DNA of 64,000 nt from Marivirga harenae (GCF_030534335.1 NZ_CP130565.1:69501-133500); one strand, 5' to 3'. Counted from the stretch's first letter, positions 26,883-35,808 are shown. Made by a program: numbers and translations. The notes: a model not told the origin generated them from the letters alone.

Positions 26883-28019
26883 ATGGAACAATCCTTTAAA
26901 AACTTTGTATTTTCATTTTTTACAGTTATTACTCTTAGCGTAATGACAACAGAAATTGCATTTTCTCAGGATAACATTGATAAGAAAACAGTTGACCTAG
27001 ACACCGCTATTTACGAAACTGATAAAAATTCTCTTTTCCCATTGCCCGTGGTTTATTATACCCCTGAAGCAGGACTTTTCTATGGCGCAGCCATTTTATA
27101 TAATTTTTTCACCAGCAGAAAAAAACCGATCAATGCCAGTCAGGTTCAATTGGCTGCGGGTTATACCACTAAACAACAAACTTTAATATTCGTGCCTTTT
27201 CAGATTTTCTGGGATCAGAACAAATGGAGAAGTATAGGCGAACTGGGCTATTATAATTATGCCTACCCTTTCTACGGCATCGGAAACAATGGACAACAGG
27301 ATGTCTTTTCAACTTATAGGGCCAGTTTCCCCAGAGTACGTGTGTTTTTATTAAAAGAGACCGCACCTAATTTATTTGTGGGAGGTCGATACTGGTTTGA
27401 AAATTATGATATCTTCATGTGGGACAATGCCGGAAGTTTTCAGCAGGAGGATTTTTCAGGAGGCACTTACAACCGAACCAGTGGTTTAGGACCTGCCATG
27501 ATTTATGACACCAGGGATGGCGTTTACTATCCAAGAAATGGGCATTATTTGGAAAGTTTTATTGAATTCAATCATCAATATACGGGCAGTACGCATAATT
27601 ACACTGCCATTTCATTTGACTATGCCTATTATTATTCCCCTGCCGACAAAACGGTTTTGGCCGCTAACGCCTTCTCGTGGTCGAATATTGGAGATGTTCC
27701 TTTCAATAGACTGGCACAATTGGGTGGTAATAAAAAAATGAGAGGCTATTTTCAAGGCTACTTCCAAGACAACAATCTATTGCTGGGACAAGTTGAAATA
27801 AGACAAGAACTTTTCTGGAGGATAGGACTAACAGCTTTTGGTTCTGCCGGCCAAACCGCCCCCACTTGGGGAGACTATGGTATGAGCAGATGGAATTATG
27901 CCGGAGGTGCTGGTTTGCGCTTCACTTTTGACACCAAAAAACACATCAACGTAAGATTGGATTATGCTGTCGGAAAAGATAGCAATGGTTTTTATATAGC
28001 TTTTAATGAGGCTTTTTAG
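26883..28019 (+). CDS. Omp85/BamA-like outer-membrane barrel protein without POTRA domains
   Basis: A 378-residue exported protein (signal about 1-29, ending FSQ). Its barrel half resembles the C-terminal surface-antigen domain of the Omp85 family: GPAMIYDTRDGVYYPRNGHYLE, FNRLAQLGGNKKMRGYFQGYFQDNNLLLGQVEIRQEL with the conserved RGY loop, and a final aromatic (NEAF). No POTRA domains precede it, so it belongs to the short Bacteroidota barrels with this fold. Transport function unknown. Divergent from the phosphatase gene. Confidence 0.88.
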   Translation: MEQSFKNFVFSFFTVITLSVMTTEIAFSQDNIDKKTVDLDTAIYETDKNSLFPLPVVYYTPEAGLFYGAAILYNFFTSRKKPINASQVQLAAGYTTKQQTLIFVPFQIFWDQNKWRSIGELGYYNYAYPFYGIGNNGQQDVFSTYRASFPRVRVFLLKETAPNLFVGGRYWFENYDIFMWDNAGSFQQEDFSGGTYNRTSGLGPAMIYDTRDGVYYPRNGHYLESFIEFNHQYTGSTHNYTAISFDYAYYYSPADKTVLAANAFSWSNIGDVPFNRLAQLGGNKKMRGYFQGYFQDNNLLLGQVEIRQELFWRIGLTAFGSAGQTAPTWGDYGMSRWNYAGGAGLRFTFDTKKHINVRLDYAVGKDSNGFYIAFNEAF

Positions 28020-28078
28020 TATTAATTAAAGCTTGGAATTAATTATATTCTTTGGTACTTACATTTTTCGTGGGGCCA

Positions 28079-28117
28079 CAAAAAACCCTCAATCGACAAT
28101 ATGATTGAGGTTTTTTT
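28079..28117. terminator. Bidirectional terminator between convergent genes
   Basis: CCTCAATC (28087-28094) pairs with GATTGAGG (28103-28110), with A-run before and T-run after, so it works in both directions. Confidence 0.88.
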
Positions 28118-28154
28118 AAACCATAAACAATTAAACTAAACTACTATAAAATAA

Positions 28155-28943
28155 CTACTGCAACTCCGTGAAATTACCTAAATCCAATGTCCAGTCGTAG
28201 TCTTTATAATTGACATCCGGATCAGCATCTTCCGGAATGCAATCATATTTTCTTAAAAATCCGATTACTCCACCTTTATCTGAGAAATCGCCTTTAAACC
28301 AACTGAAAAGTGTGGTGACATATACTTCGTCTTCGATTTGGTCATATTTTGTTGTCCTTTTTAAAAACTGACGGGTTATCTGATCCAATTCTTTGTCTAA
28401 TTCATAAGCACTGTAAACCGCCACATAAGGACAAGAAGTAGCTCCGCAATTCAAGGCAAAATGAATTCTTCCGTCTGTTTCATTTACCCTAAATTGTTTT
28501 TCCAATTTGCTAGCAAAAGGATCTTTCATAAATCCCATTGATAATTTAACTTTAGAGCCCCTAATAATTCCATGTTCTATAAAATCAAGGCTTAATAATT
28601 CTCCACCAACATTGATTTGATCTGCTTTAAAGAAAGCGCCTCTATCATCAAAAAGTGCAGGATCTTCCGTTAATAGAATTTGCACAAAGGCATTGTAGGT
28701 ATTAATCCAAAAAGCTTTGGTTTTATTATCGGTATCTAAAGACTCAGCTAACTTATTTAATGGCAGCGCCTTATATTCATTAACATAGTTTTTGTAATCG
28801 TTCTCACTTTTAACAGCCGTTATCAATTTCATGCTTAATCGCACGAATTCATTGGGCTCATTCATAATTTTACTTTGCGCTTGACTACTAAAGCCGAAAA
28901 AAATAAAAGAAAAACTAAATAGAGTAAGGGTAAATCTTTTCAT
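28155..28943 (-). CDS. DUF547-domain secreted protein
   Basis: A 262-residue protein with signal peptide (about 1-22, ending SSQAQ). The DUF547 fold is marked by KAFWINTYNAFVQILL (about 77-92), IEHGIIRG and HFALNCGATSCPYVAVYSA (about 156-174) with its two cysteines. Function of DUF547 proteins is not settled. They are often next to glycosyltransferases of the TIGR04283 type, as here (divergent). Confidence 0.9.
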   Translation of the reverse strand: MKRFTLTLFSFSFIFFGFSSQAQSKIMNEPNEFVRLSMKLITAVKSENDYKNYVNEYKALPLNKLAESLDTDNKTKAFWINTYNAFVQILLTEDPALFDDRGAFFKADQINVGGELLSLDFIEHGIIRGSKVKLSMGFMKDPFASKLEKQFRVNETDGRIHFALNCGATSCPYVAVYSAYELDKELDQITRQFLKRTTKYDQIEDEVYVTTLFSWFKGDFSDKGGVIGFLRKYDCIPEDADPDVNYKDYDWTLDLGNFTELQ

Positions 28944-28997
28944 TATTGTTATTTCGTAAGTTATTTCAATCTAAGTACGCAATATTTTAAACTACAG

Positions 28998-29714
28998 ATG
29001 CCCGAAACCCAGAATAATAAAATAACTGTCATTATTCCGACACTCAATGAAGCAGAAAACATTGAGCAGTTACTCCACTATTTGCATCAAGATGCAAGCG
29101 ATAAAGTCGCAGAAATTATTGTCAGTGATGCTGAAAGCAAAGACAAGACGCAAGAAATAGCCAAGGAAAAGGGTGCGATAGTAATCTGTACTAAGCAAGC
29201 TTCCAGGGCACATCAAATGAATGAAGCTGCAAAAATGGCGACAGGTGATATTTTATATTTCGTGCATGCAGATGCAAAACCACCTAAAAGCTTTGTAAAC
29301 GATATTTTAAAAGCGATTGAAAAGGGAAATGACTTCGGTTGTTACCGTTTTAAGTTTGAATCGAAAAGTCCTTTGCTGGCTGTCAATTCCTGGTTTACTC
29401 GTTTTAAAGTATTATGGTGTAGAGGTGGAGATCAGACCCTGTTTATTAAAAAATCTGTTTTTGAGCAAAATAATGGATTCGATGAGGAATACGTAGTAAT
29501 GGAAGATTTCGAATTAATTAAAAGACTATGGAAAAAACATCCATTTGGAATTATCCCTAAATCCGTAAAAGTATCTGCTAGGAAATATGAACTCAATAGT
29601 TATTGGACAGTGAACATGGCGAATCTGAAAATGTACCGCATGTTTATGAAAGGGTATCATCCTCAAATCTTGAAGGAAAAGTATTTACGGTTGATAAAGC
29701 ATCCGAAGGCTTAA
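28998..29714 (+). CDS. Family 2 glycosyltransferase, TIGR04283-like
   Basis: A 238-residue GT-A glycosyltransferase: TVIIPTLNEAENIEQLL at the start, DAESKDKTQEIA, GDILYFVHADAKPP containing the D-x-D-like HAD of TIGR04283, and a GGDQTLFIKKSVFEQNNGFDEEYVVMEDFELIKRL acceptor segment. TIGR04283 members have been tied to arsenosugar synthesis, but no arsenic gene is nearby, so the sugar product is unknown. Its 3' third (from residue 168) is duplicated at 33470-33691. Confidence 0.9.
   Translation: MPETQNNKITVIIPTLNEAENIEQLLHYLHQDASDKVAEIIVSDAESKDKTQEIAKEKGAIVICTKQASRAHQMNEAAKMATGDILYFVHADAKPPKSFVNDILKAIEKGNDFGCYRFKFESKSPLLAVNSWFTRFKVLWCRGGDQTLFIKKSVFEQNNGFDEEYVVMEDFELIKRLWKKHPFGIIPKSVKVSARKYELNSYWTVNMANLKMYRMFMKGYHPQILKEKYLRLIKHPKA
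29499..29714 (+). repeat. Direct repeat, copy A (3' end of glycosyltransferase)
   Basis: The last 216 bases of the glycosyltransferase match 33470-33691 in the same orientation. The central 170 bases differ at only a few positions. The first 30 bases are more diverged. Homology stops at the stop codon region. Confidence 0.93.
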
Positions 29715-29739
29715 AAGAAGCCCCTTAACATAGGGCTTC
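29713..29739 (-). terminator. Hairpin ending the minus-strand hydrolase unit
   Basis: GAAGCCC (29717-29723) pairs with GGGCTTC (29733-29739). The minus strand continues with TTTT, so it suits leftward transcripts. Moderate strength. Confidence 0.6.
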
Positions 29740-29787
29740 AAAATCATCCATACCATAATTCTTTCTAAAGCAATTTTCATAAATCAA

Positions 29788-31722
29788 CTATTCTCTGATC
29801 AATCTATCGGTCATCAATTGACCCTTCCAATAGACATTAACTATATAAAGACCCTTGGGATATTTTTTCATATCTAATGCAAAGGATCCCTTGTGCAGTT
29901 CCCCCTGTAGAACTTGAAATCCTCTTGCATCTATAACTGAATAATATGTCCTTTTTGATGAGTATCTATCCTTTATAACAGTTGAATTATTTAGTACAGT
30001 GGTCCTATATGTATCACATGGTTCAATAGGCTCAATTACTTTATAAGTCATGTCTCCTGATGAAGGATTTGACCCTTCACGTTGTAATGTAGCTGAACAA
30101 CCACCTCCACCACCACCAGATGAACTAACTGTAACATATTTATAAGTTGTTACTGTTCGACACCCGTTATACACTGAACCTGTAATCTGATATGTTCCAG
30201 GAGAAATGAATGCAAGACTCAGCTGTCTGCTGGAATTAGTATATATCGTCCAGCAATTGGAATAACAACCACCAGAATATTTCCTTACCGTCATAGTATA
30301 CGAACTTCCTCTTGAAATTGATGATAAGGTATAGTTTAACACATTGTTTTCATAGCCTGATGTTGGACCGCTAATGGAAATACTGGAATTACTGCCAGAG
30401 GGTATTGTAACATCTTTCCTTATTCTAGCAGTTCCACAACCAGATTTCACTACTCTAGCTGAAACATAGCCAGTGCCAGAACCATTTTTATTAATGGAAA
30501 TTGTATTCGTACCATTACCTGAGGTTATTGTGATGTTACTACTTGATGTCCAATAAATTGAGCTATTTGCAGGTCTATTCACTATGCTGTAAGTTTGAGT
30601 ACCACATACCTTTGAAGATCCGGATATGTAAACATCATCACACATTTTTTCCTGACAAGGTTGATTATAACTTTGAATTTCGTTCCAGAGAAATTCAGAA
30701 TTACCGTCATTCCATTCTACATGAGCCTCATTACTCGGAGCCGTGTACCAACTATCGAAGGGTGTCTCACATATATTATAAGTGGGGCTGTAAATGTTTT
30801 GATAAATCTGAGGATTTTGATGGTTCATTACGTCTAATGCACTCGCTGTCGGAACAAAAGTTACTTGCCTTAAAAAACTAGTCCAAACATTATCAGGTGA
30901 AAAAAACAATCCTCCTGCAGAAGTCGAATAAGAAGCCTTAGCTGAGTGATATCTGTCACGTCCCGAAATCAAATAAATAAATAAAAAGGGATTTACACTC
31001 CAGTATCTGCCCTCGTAAACATTAGTGCTTTGATTACTATTATGCAGAGACTTAATCTGAACTAGCGTCCTTGAAAATAAGCCCCATGTCGGAATGTCTA
31101 ATAAAAACCCTTCCGATAAACCGGGTAATACAATTTCAAAAACGCCCCTGTCTTTATTGATTATAAACTGATCAGGTGTTAAGTTTGGTCTATCATCAAT
31201 TCGATCACCGTTGGATATCGAAACATTTCGGCATAGCTTTGGATTCCCTAAATTATTCAGTTCATTAAAAAAAGATTGATTTAAGGAAATATCATTTCTA
31301 TAGTGGACTGAGAGCATTTGCCTTGCAGCCGGAGTTTCAATTAATTTTTTAATATCAAGTAAGGTGGGAAATAAGAAATGAAGATTAATCCCTGAAACGC
31401 GCATATCATTTAAATGCTGAATCATGTATTGGGCGCCAACGGGCACATTATTACCATCGAAACCTGCATCAAAAGCAACATTTAATCGTACTTCGTGATC
31501 TTCCGAAAACCGTTTTTCCCAATCTGCCAATGCATATTTAGCTATGACACCTCCTGAACTCAAACCAATAATGACTATATCCTCCTCACGCTCCGAATGA
31601 GCTTTTAGCTCCTTAATTGCTTTCTGTACCAAATAAGCACTATTTTGCATATAATCAGTTGATTCGTCAAAGTTTAGATGTACTATATCGTAACCATTTG
31701 TTTCTAATCTATCCTTTAACAA
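29788..31722 (-). CDS. C-terminal part of a secreted alpha/beta hydrolase with T9SS sorting domain
   Basis: 644 residues reading on from the 330-residue frame upstream. The start available is only a TTG. It holds the rest of an alpha/beta hydrolase fold, with IIGLSSGGVIAKYAL (GxSxG nucleophile elbow) near residue 52, a long middle region, Cys- and Gly-rich Ig/PKD-like segments (about 370-540), a Gly run and a type A T9SS tail (SVIDARGFQVLQGELHKGSF, YPKGLYIVNVYWKGQ). The strand-helix unit before the nucleophile is encoded in the other frame, so this is one broken gene. See the junction feature. Confidence 0.85.
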   Translation of the reverse strand: MLKDRLETNGYDIVHLNFDESTDYMQNSAYLVQKAIKELKAHSEREEDIVIIGLSSGGVIAKYALADWEKRFSEDHEVRLNVAFDAGFDGNNVPVGAQYMIQHLNDMRVSGINLHFLFPTLLDIKKLIETPAARQMLSVHYRNDISLNQSFFNELNNLGNPKLCRNVSISNGDRIDDRPNLTPDQFIINKDRGVFEIVLPGLSEGFLLDIPTWGLFSRTLVQIKSLHNSNQSTNVYEGRYWSVNPFLFIYLISGRDRYHSAKASYSTSAGGLFFSPDNVWTSFLRQVTFVPTASALDVMNHQNPQIYQNIYSPTYNICETPFDSWYTAPSNEAHVEWNDGNSEFLWNEIQSYNQPCQEKMCDDVYISGSSKVCGTQTYSIVNRPANSSIYWTSSSNITITSGNGTNTISINKNGSGTGYVSARVVKSGCGTARIRKDVTIPSGSNSSISISGPTSGYENNVLNYTLSSISRGSSYTMTVRKYSGGCYSNCWTIYTNSSRQLSLAFISPGTYQITGSVYNGCRTVTTYKYVTVSSSGGGGGGCSATLQREGSNPSSGDMTYKVIEPIEPCDTYRTTVLNNSTVIKDRYSSKRTYYSVIDARGFQVLQGELHKGSFALDMKKYPKGLYIVNVYWKGQLMTDRLIRE

Positions 31723-31733
31723 TTGTACTTCTG

Positions 31734-31745
31734 CTAACTTTTTTC
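31734..31745 (-). other. Frame-change site: A6 run inside the split hydrolase
   Basis: The minus strand reads TTA GAA AAA AGT TAG. A -1 slip, or a seventh A, gives GAA AAA AAG TTA GCA GAA and opens the downstream frame. The phase is not the canonical X-XXY-YYZ heptamer. Mutation, slippage or a sequencing error in a homopolymer (31739-31744) are all possible. Confidence 0.85.
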
Positions 31746-32726
31746 TAAAAACGAATTGTAATCTTTCGGTTTATCCCTTTCCCATATCCAAAGCGTGGCA
31801 GGGTTAACATAATCTGTCTCGTCAAAGCCTTCCACAATCAATATTGGTTTATCCAGCTTTTCACTAGAGGATTCACCGTAATCGTAGGTTAAGGTACCGC
31901 TTGCGTAATTGGATGAAAGCGAATATTTATCGTCTGCTGTGATTGGGTCTGTAAAGTCTCCTCCTTCCTCTATAGTTCTATTTGATTCGCTTTTCCTGAT
32001 TTGAAAATACTTAGAGTGGGACTGCATTTTATCCTCAAGAGAGAAAATGATTTTAACCGAATCCTGATTTTGATATCTTATTGTGTAATAAGAACCGGGT
32101 TTGAGTTCTCGAAACCCATTTCCATCACCAAAATCAACCTTTAGGTCTTTTTTCTTAAATTCATTGTTCGAGAAAAATGATTTGTTGTCGAGGTAGAAAG
32201 TTTGATTTTGCTTCAATTCTTGGCTTCCCAGCGAACCCATCGCAAACATAGATTTCTCCACAAAAAACTCATCCTCTATTTTGTTCGAATTATTTACTAA
32301 CTTCTTATTTTTCAAGATTATCTCCCCAGAGCTAATAGCGTTTTCTATTAGCCGATTATAATGGAAAGCAAACCCGGCCATGTAAATGGTATCATTGCTT
32401 CCCTTACCTTTTGCAAATAAGTCCTCAATCTCTGAATAATGCTTGAGCTGGTTTTTCTCTTTAATTTGCATGGTGAAAAGCGTGGCATAGATTTTACGCA
32501 ATTCTGTTTCATCTACATAATTTGAATCTGAAAGTTCACCATTATAATAGTCTATTCTTGTAAAAGGATGCCCCTGTTCCAGCAGCAGATTAGTTGACAA
32601 TTTGTTCAGTTGGAAATTATCAAATAAGTGCTCATAAAATTCTTCATGATTTGAAATGGTATCATATTTTTGCGCCATTAAAAAAACTGGGCATAGTAAT
32701 ATTAAGGTTAAAATTTTAAGTTTCAT
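31734..32726 (-). CDS. N-terminal part of the same T9SS alpha/beta hydrolase, split by a frame change
   Basis: 330 residues with a signal peptide (MKLKILTLILLCPVFLMAQ) and a large N-terminal domain of unknown type, then the first strand of an alpha/beta hydrolase, KPILIVEGFDETDYVNP (about 293-309). It stops at TAG (31734-31736) just after SFLEKS. Reading one extra A in the A6 run gives SFLEKKLAEVQLLKDRLE, which joins perfectly to the downstream frame; the intact product would be about 979 residues. Exported hydrolase or lipase-like role is inferred. Confidence 0.82.
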   Translation of the reverse strand: MKLKILTLILLCPVFLMAQKYDTISNHEEFYEHLFDNFQLNKLSTNLLLEQGHPFTRIDYYNGELSDSNYVDETELRKIYATLFTMQIKEKNQLKHYSEIEDLFAKGKGSNDTIYMAGFAFHYNRLIENAISSGEIILKNKKLVNNSNKIEDEFFVEKSMFAMGSLGSQELKQNQTFYLDNKSFFSNNEFKKKDLKVDFGDGNGFRELKPGSYYTIRYQNQDSVKIIFSLEDKMQSHSKYFQIRKSESNRTIEEGGDFTDPITADDKYSLSSNYASGTLTYDYGESSSEKLDKPILIVEGFDETDYVNPATLWIWERDKPKDYNSFLEKS

Positions 32727-32755
32727 TTTAAGGTGATTTTAAGTTTAAAGAAATG

Positions 32756-33256
32756 CTATAAAGTCATATCAAATCTGCCATTGGTAATTTCAACTGTTTC
32801 CCCTTCTTTAGAGAATACAGTTCCGGAAAAGGTTCCAGCAAAAATACCCGCATCCAAATCTATTTTATGAAGATTGATTACCGCATTGCTACCATCCTCA
32901 ATATTGGATCTATAATTTACACTATTATCATCATTATATTCGATATAGTTGTGATCTGATATCAGTTCGTAGGTTTTATTTTCCTCAAGTTTTTCATTAG
33001 CAACTAATAAAATGGATAAACTATGGCTATTGCAACTGCCACTTAAGGTAAAAGTAGAGTCATTAGGATTCCCAATTGCATGAGCAGACTGCCAAAGTCC
33101 TTCTATGCAGCCTTCTTGAACTTCACCGTCTGCTTCATAACCAAAGGTGCCTTTGCCTTCGGCTGTAATGGGAGGGAGTTTGTTTGGAAGTACTTCTTTG
33201 CACCCCTGATTTATAATAAACATGCATAAAAGAAAAAATAAGATAGACTGTTTCAT
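32756..33256 (-). CDS. DUF6252-like lipoprotein
   Basis: A 166-residue predicted lipoprotein (lipobox INQGC, Cys19). A beta-rich body ends with GIFAGTFSGTVFSKEGETVEITNGRFDMTL, the GTFSGT...ITNGRFD ending that recurs in Bacteroidota DUF6252 and related lipoproteins. Upstream partner of the T9SS hydrolase gene (29-base gap). Its 3' end is duplicated at 33370-33445. Function unknown. Confidence 0.78.
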   Translation of the reverse strand: MKQSILFFLLCMFIINQGCKEVLPNKLPPITAEGKGTFGYEADGEVQEGCIEGLWQSAHAIGNPNDSTFTLSGSCNSHSLSILLVANEKLEENKTYELISDHNYIEYNDDNSVNYRSNIEDGSNAVINLHKIDLDAGIFAGTFSGTVFSKEGETVEITNGRFDMTL

Positions 33257-33369
33257 TAGGTAAGGCTTTGATACTTATGTTAGATATTATTTCTTTATTA
33301 AAAAAACAAGTAGACTATATAATTTTTCATAAAGTTCTATTTTTAAGCAATCTTCAACCTTACAGAATA

Positions 33370-33468
33370 CTATAAAGTTTTATCAAATCTGCCGTTGGTA
33401 ATTTCAACTGTTTCCCCGACCTGAGAAAATACAGCTTCGGAAAAGATATCTTTTTTGCCTTCGAAAGT
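33370..33468 (-). pseudogene. Decayed duplicate of the DUF6252-like lipoprotein 3' end
   Basis: The minus strand encodes AVFSQVGETVEITNGRFDKTL, matching the last residues of the lipoprotein at 32756, with high DNA identity over about 75 bases. An ITFEGKKDIF stretch just before it resembles ITAEGKGTFG near residue 31 of the intact copy, suggesting an internal deletion. No start or signal peptide remains. Confidence 0.82.
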
Positions 33469-33469
33469 G

Positions 33470-33691
33470 ATGAAGGACTTTGAGCTAATTAAAAGGCTGT
33501 GGAAAAAACATCGATTTGGAATTATTCCTAAATCCGTAAAAGTATCTGCTAGGAAATATGAACTCAATAGTTATTGGACAGTGAACATGGCGAATCTGAA
33601 AATGTACCGCATGTTTATGAAAGGCTATCATCCTCAAATCTTGAAAGAAAAATATTTTCAGTTGATAAAGCATCCGAAAGAAAGTAAATAG
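33470..33691 (+). pseudogene. Truncated duplicate of the glycosyltransferase 3' end (direct repeat, copy B)
   Basis: Encodes the last 73 or so residues of the TIGR04283-like enzyme (MKDFELIKRLWKKHRFGIIP to the end) without the catalytic N-terminal two thirds. It starts back-to-back with the truncated lipoprotein fragment. Not expected to be functional. Confidence 0.9.
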
Positions 33692-34011
33692 TCAACCCTT
33701 ATTTAAATTAAATTTGACATGTTGACAATAAATCCATTTCCCACCTTTCAGGTGTTTTCACCTGAAAGAATCTATTAGATGCGATGAGCCAATTTAGTAG
33801 TTGTTTAGGTGAAAACACCTAAACATGGTAGGGGGTTACAGCAGTTATTTAAGTGAGAACACCTTAATACGTGAAGAACAAAATAACGTGACCAAATTCA
33901 GCCACTAATTATATAAAAACATCAACAATAGTCAACCCCTCCAATTTAAACTCACCTATTGAGCTATAAACCCTAATTACCCAATTTGCTTTCCAAAATT
34001 AAACGACATTT
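33692..34011. other. 320-base gene-less stretch with three hairpins
   Basis: AT-rich, no gene. It holds the GGTG/CACC hairpin series listed next and the upstream region of the SDR gene. No clear promoter match. Confidence 0.6.
33745..33868. repeat. Three related GGTG-loop-CACC hairpins
   Basis: CTTTCAGGTG-TTTT-CACCTGAAAG (33745-33768), TGTTTAGGTG-AAAA-CACCTAAACA (33802-33825), and a third, bulged copy TTAAGTG-AGAA-CACCTTAA (about 33849-33867). The first two have perfect ten-base arms with different outer bases and the same core, so arm pairing has been kept while sequence changed. Confidence 0.75.
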
Positions 34012-34746
34012 ATGGAAAGACTAAAAGATAAAGTAGCGGTGATTACGGGTGGAGCCAACGGAATTGGAAAAGCCACCGCAGAAAAATTCATTGCCGAAGG
34101 TGCTCAAGTTGCCATTTGGGATATTACTAAAGAAAAAGGTGAAGAAACTGCCAAAGATTTAGGAAACAATACCAAATTCTATCAAGTAGACACTACTTCG
34201 TTTGAGCAAGTTGAAAAAGCGGCAAAGCAAACTCATCAAGATTTTGGTAAAATCGACATCCTCATCAACAATGCTGGTATCACACAAGATGCGACATTAA
34301 CTAAAATGACGATCGAGCAATGGCAGAAAGTATTGGATGTAAATCTCAGCGGAGTGTTTTATTGCACTAAAGCTATTTCACCTTTCATGGTGGAGCAAGC
34401 CTACGGAAGAATTGTTAATGCTTCATCAGTGGTAGGTGTTTACGGCAATTTTGGACAAACCAATTATGTAGCTACAAAAGCTGGGGTAATCGGTATGACC
34501 AAGACTTGGGCAAAAGAATTAGGCAGAAAAGGAATTACCGTGAATGCAATTGCTCCGGGCTTTATTGCTACGGAAATGGTCAAAAGCATACCGGAAAAAG
34601 TAATCAATATGCTAGAAGGAAAAACACCACTGGGAAGATTAGGTGAACCGTCAGAAATTGCCAATGCCTACGCATTCTTAGCATCTGATGAAGCCTCTTT
34701 CATCAGTGGAACTACGCTTAGTGTTGATGGGGCAGTTACCATCTAA
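34012..34746 (+). CDS. Short-chain dehydrogenase/reductase, 3-oxoacyl reductase-like
   Basis: A 244-residue classical SDR: VAVITGGANGIGKATAE glycine motif (about 8-24), NNAG at about 87, catalytic Ser in NASSVVGVYG, Y-x-x-x-K in NYVATKAG, and the typical TPLGRLGEPSEIANAYAFLAS end. It resembles FabG/PhaB, NADP(H)-dependent reduction of 3-oxoacyl thioesters. First gene of a four-gene unit with KAS III, SSS symporter and acyl-CoA synthetase, so the substrate may be that unit's product rather than a fatty-acid-synthesis intermediate. Confidence 0.92.
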   Translation: MERLKDKVAVITGGANGIGKATAEKFIAEGAQVAIWDITKEKGEETAKDLGNNTKFYQVDTTSFEQVEKAAKQTHQDFGKIDILINNAGITQDATLTKMTIEQWQKVLDVNLSGVFYCTKAISPFMVEQAYGRIVNASSVVGVYGNFGQTNYVATKAGVIGMTKTWAKELGRKGITVNAIAPGFIATEMVKSIPEKVINMLEGKTPLGRLGEPSEIANAYAFLASDEASFISGTTLSVDGAVTI

Positions 34747-34790
34747 TTTAGAGATTTCCAAAACCATTCTATTCAGACTTTATATAAACT

Positions 34791-35780
34791 ATGAGAAAAG
34801 CAGTAATAAGCGGGACAGGTTCACATGTTCCTAAAAGACTATTAAAAAACGAATACTTTAATGAACTTTTGGGTGAGGATGTTGATACCTGGCTGCGTGA
34901 GAATTTAACCATTGAGCAGAGATACTGGTGCGATCAGGACGAATCAACCATTGACCTATGTGAGCAGGCTGCTCTCAAAGCATTGGAAAGTGCCGGTGTA
35001 CGAGCAGATGAATTAGACCAAATTATCGTCTCTACCGATACTCCTGAGTATATTTCACCGGCAACTGCTGCCATATTACAACATCGCTTAGGTGCAAAAG
35101 GAGCGGGAACATTCGACTTAAATACCGCCTGCGCAGGATTTGTAACTGCACTAGATACCGCCTCAAAATATATTATTGCGGATCAGCAGTACCGGCATAT
35201 TTTAGTGATTGGTGCATATGCAATGAGCAAATATTTAAATAAGTCCGACAAAAAAACCGTGACGCTCTTCGCTGATGGTGCTGGCGCGGTAATCCTTAGT
35301 GCGGAAGAAAATACTGAGAGCGGTTTTATCAATGCACACCAATTCACTGAAGGTCAATATCATGATTGGATGGGGATTTATGCTGGAGGTGCTGGATCTC
35401 CTGTGACACACAGTGTAGTTGATAGCGGTAAACATCAACTGCAATTTGTCAAGAAATTCCCTAAAGAGTTGAATCCTACCATGTGGACGGAAATGAGTCA
35501 TAGAATGGCGAAAGAAGCTGGAATTGAAATAAAAGATGTAAGCAAATTCTTCATGACTCAAATTAATATCAATGCCATCTATGAAATGTTGGATAATTTG
35601 GGTCTGGAAAAAGACAAAGCAAAATACATTATGCATAAATACGGATATACTGGTTCTGCGGCTATCCCAATGGCTCTGGACGAATCTTTCCGAAGCGGAG
35701 AAATAAAAAAAGGGGATGTCATTTTTATGATTGGTTCAGGCGGGGGGTTATCCTTTGCAGGAGCGGCTTTCAGATTATAA
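34791..35780 (+). CDS. KAS III-family protein with altered catalytic triad
   Basis: A 329-residue thiolase-fold protein. The nucleophile is kept: DLNTACAGF (Cys114). The two other triad positions are changed: the HQAN motif reads TQIN (Thr256 in place of His), and the GNT-SAASIP motif reads GYTGSAAIP (Tyr286 in place of Asn). FabH enzymes use His and Asn to decarboxylate malonyl-ACP, so this protein probably does another acyl transfer or condensation, or uses other residues. Follows the SDR by 44 bases. Confidence 0.87.
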   Translation: MRKAVISGTGSHVPKRLLKNEYFNELLGEDVDTWLRENLTIEQRYWCDQDESTIDLCEQAALKALESAGVRADELDQIIVSTDTPEYISPATAAILQHRLGAKGAGTFDLNTACAGFVTALDTASKYIIADQQYRHILVIGAYAMSKYLNKSDKKTVTLFADGAGAVILSAEENTESGFINAHQFTEGQYHDWMGIYAGGAGSPVTHSVVDSGKHQLQFVKKFPKELNPTMWTEMSHRMAKEAGIEIKDVSKFFMTQININAIYEMLDNLGLEKDKAKYIMHKYGYTGSAAIPMALDESFRSGEIKKGDVIFMIGSGGGLSFAGAAFRL

Positions 35781-35808
35781 TTTTTTAAACTTAGATTTAG
35801 CAGTGAAT

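Noticed and set aside
31739-31745. Canonical -1 ribosomal slippery site in the split hydrolase
   Set aside because: The zero frame is GAA AAA AGT, so the heptamer AAAAAAG is in the wrong phase. Kept only as a possible non-canonical slip.
33455-33691. A 78-codon plus-strand frame as a full gene
   Set aside because: It is the 3' fragment of the glycosyltransferase and lacks the catalytic part. Treated as a pseudogene.
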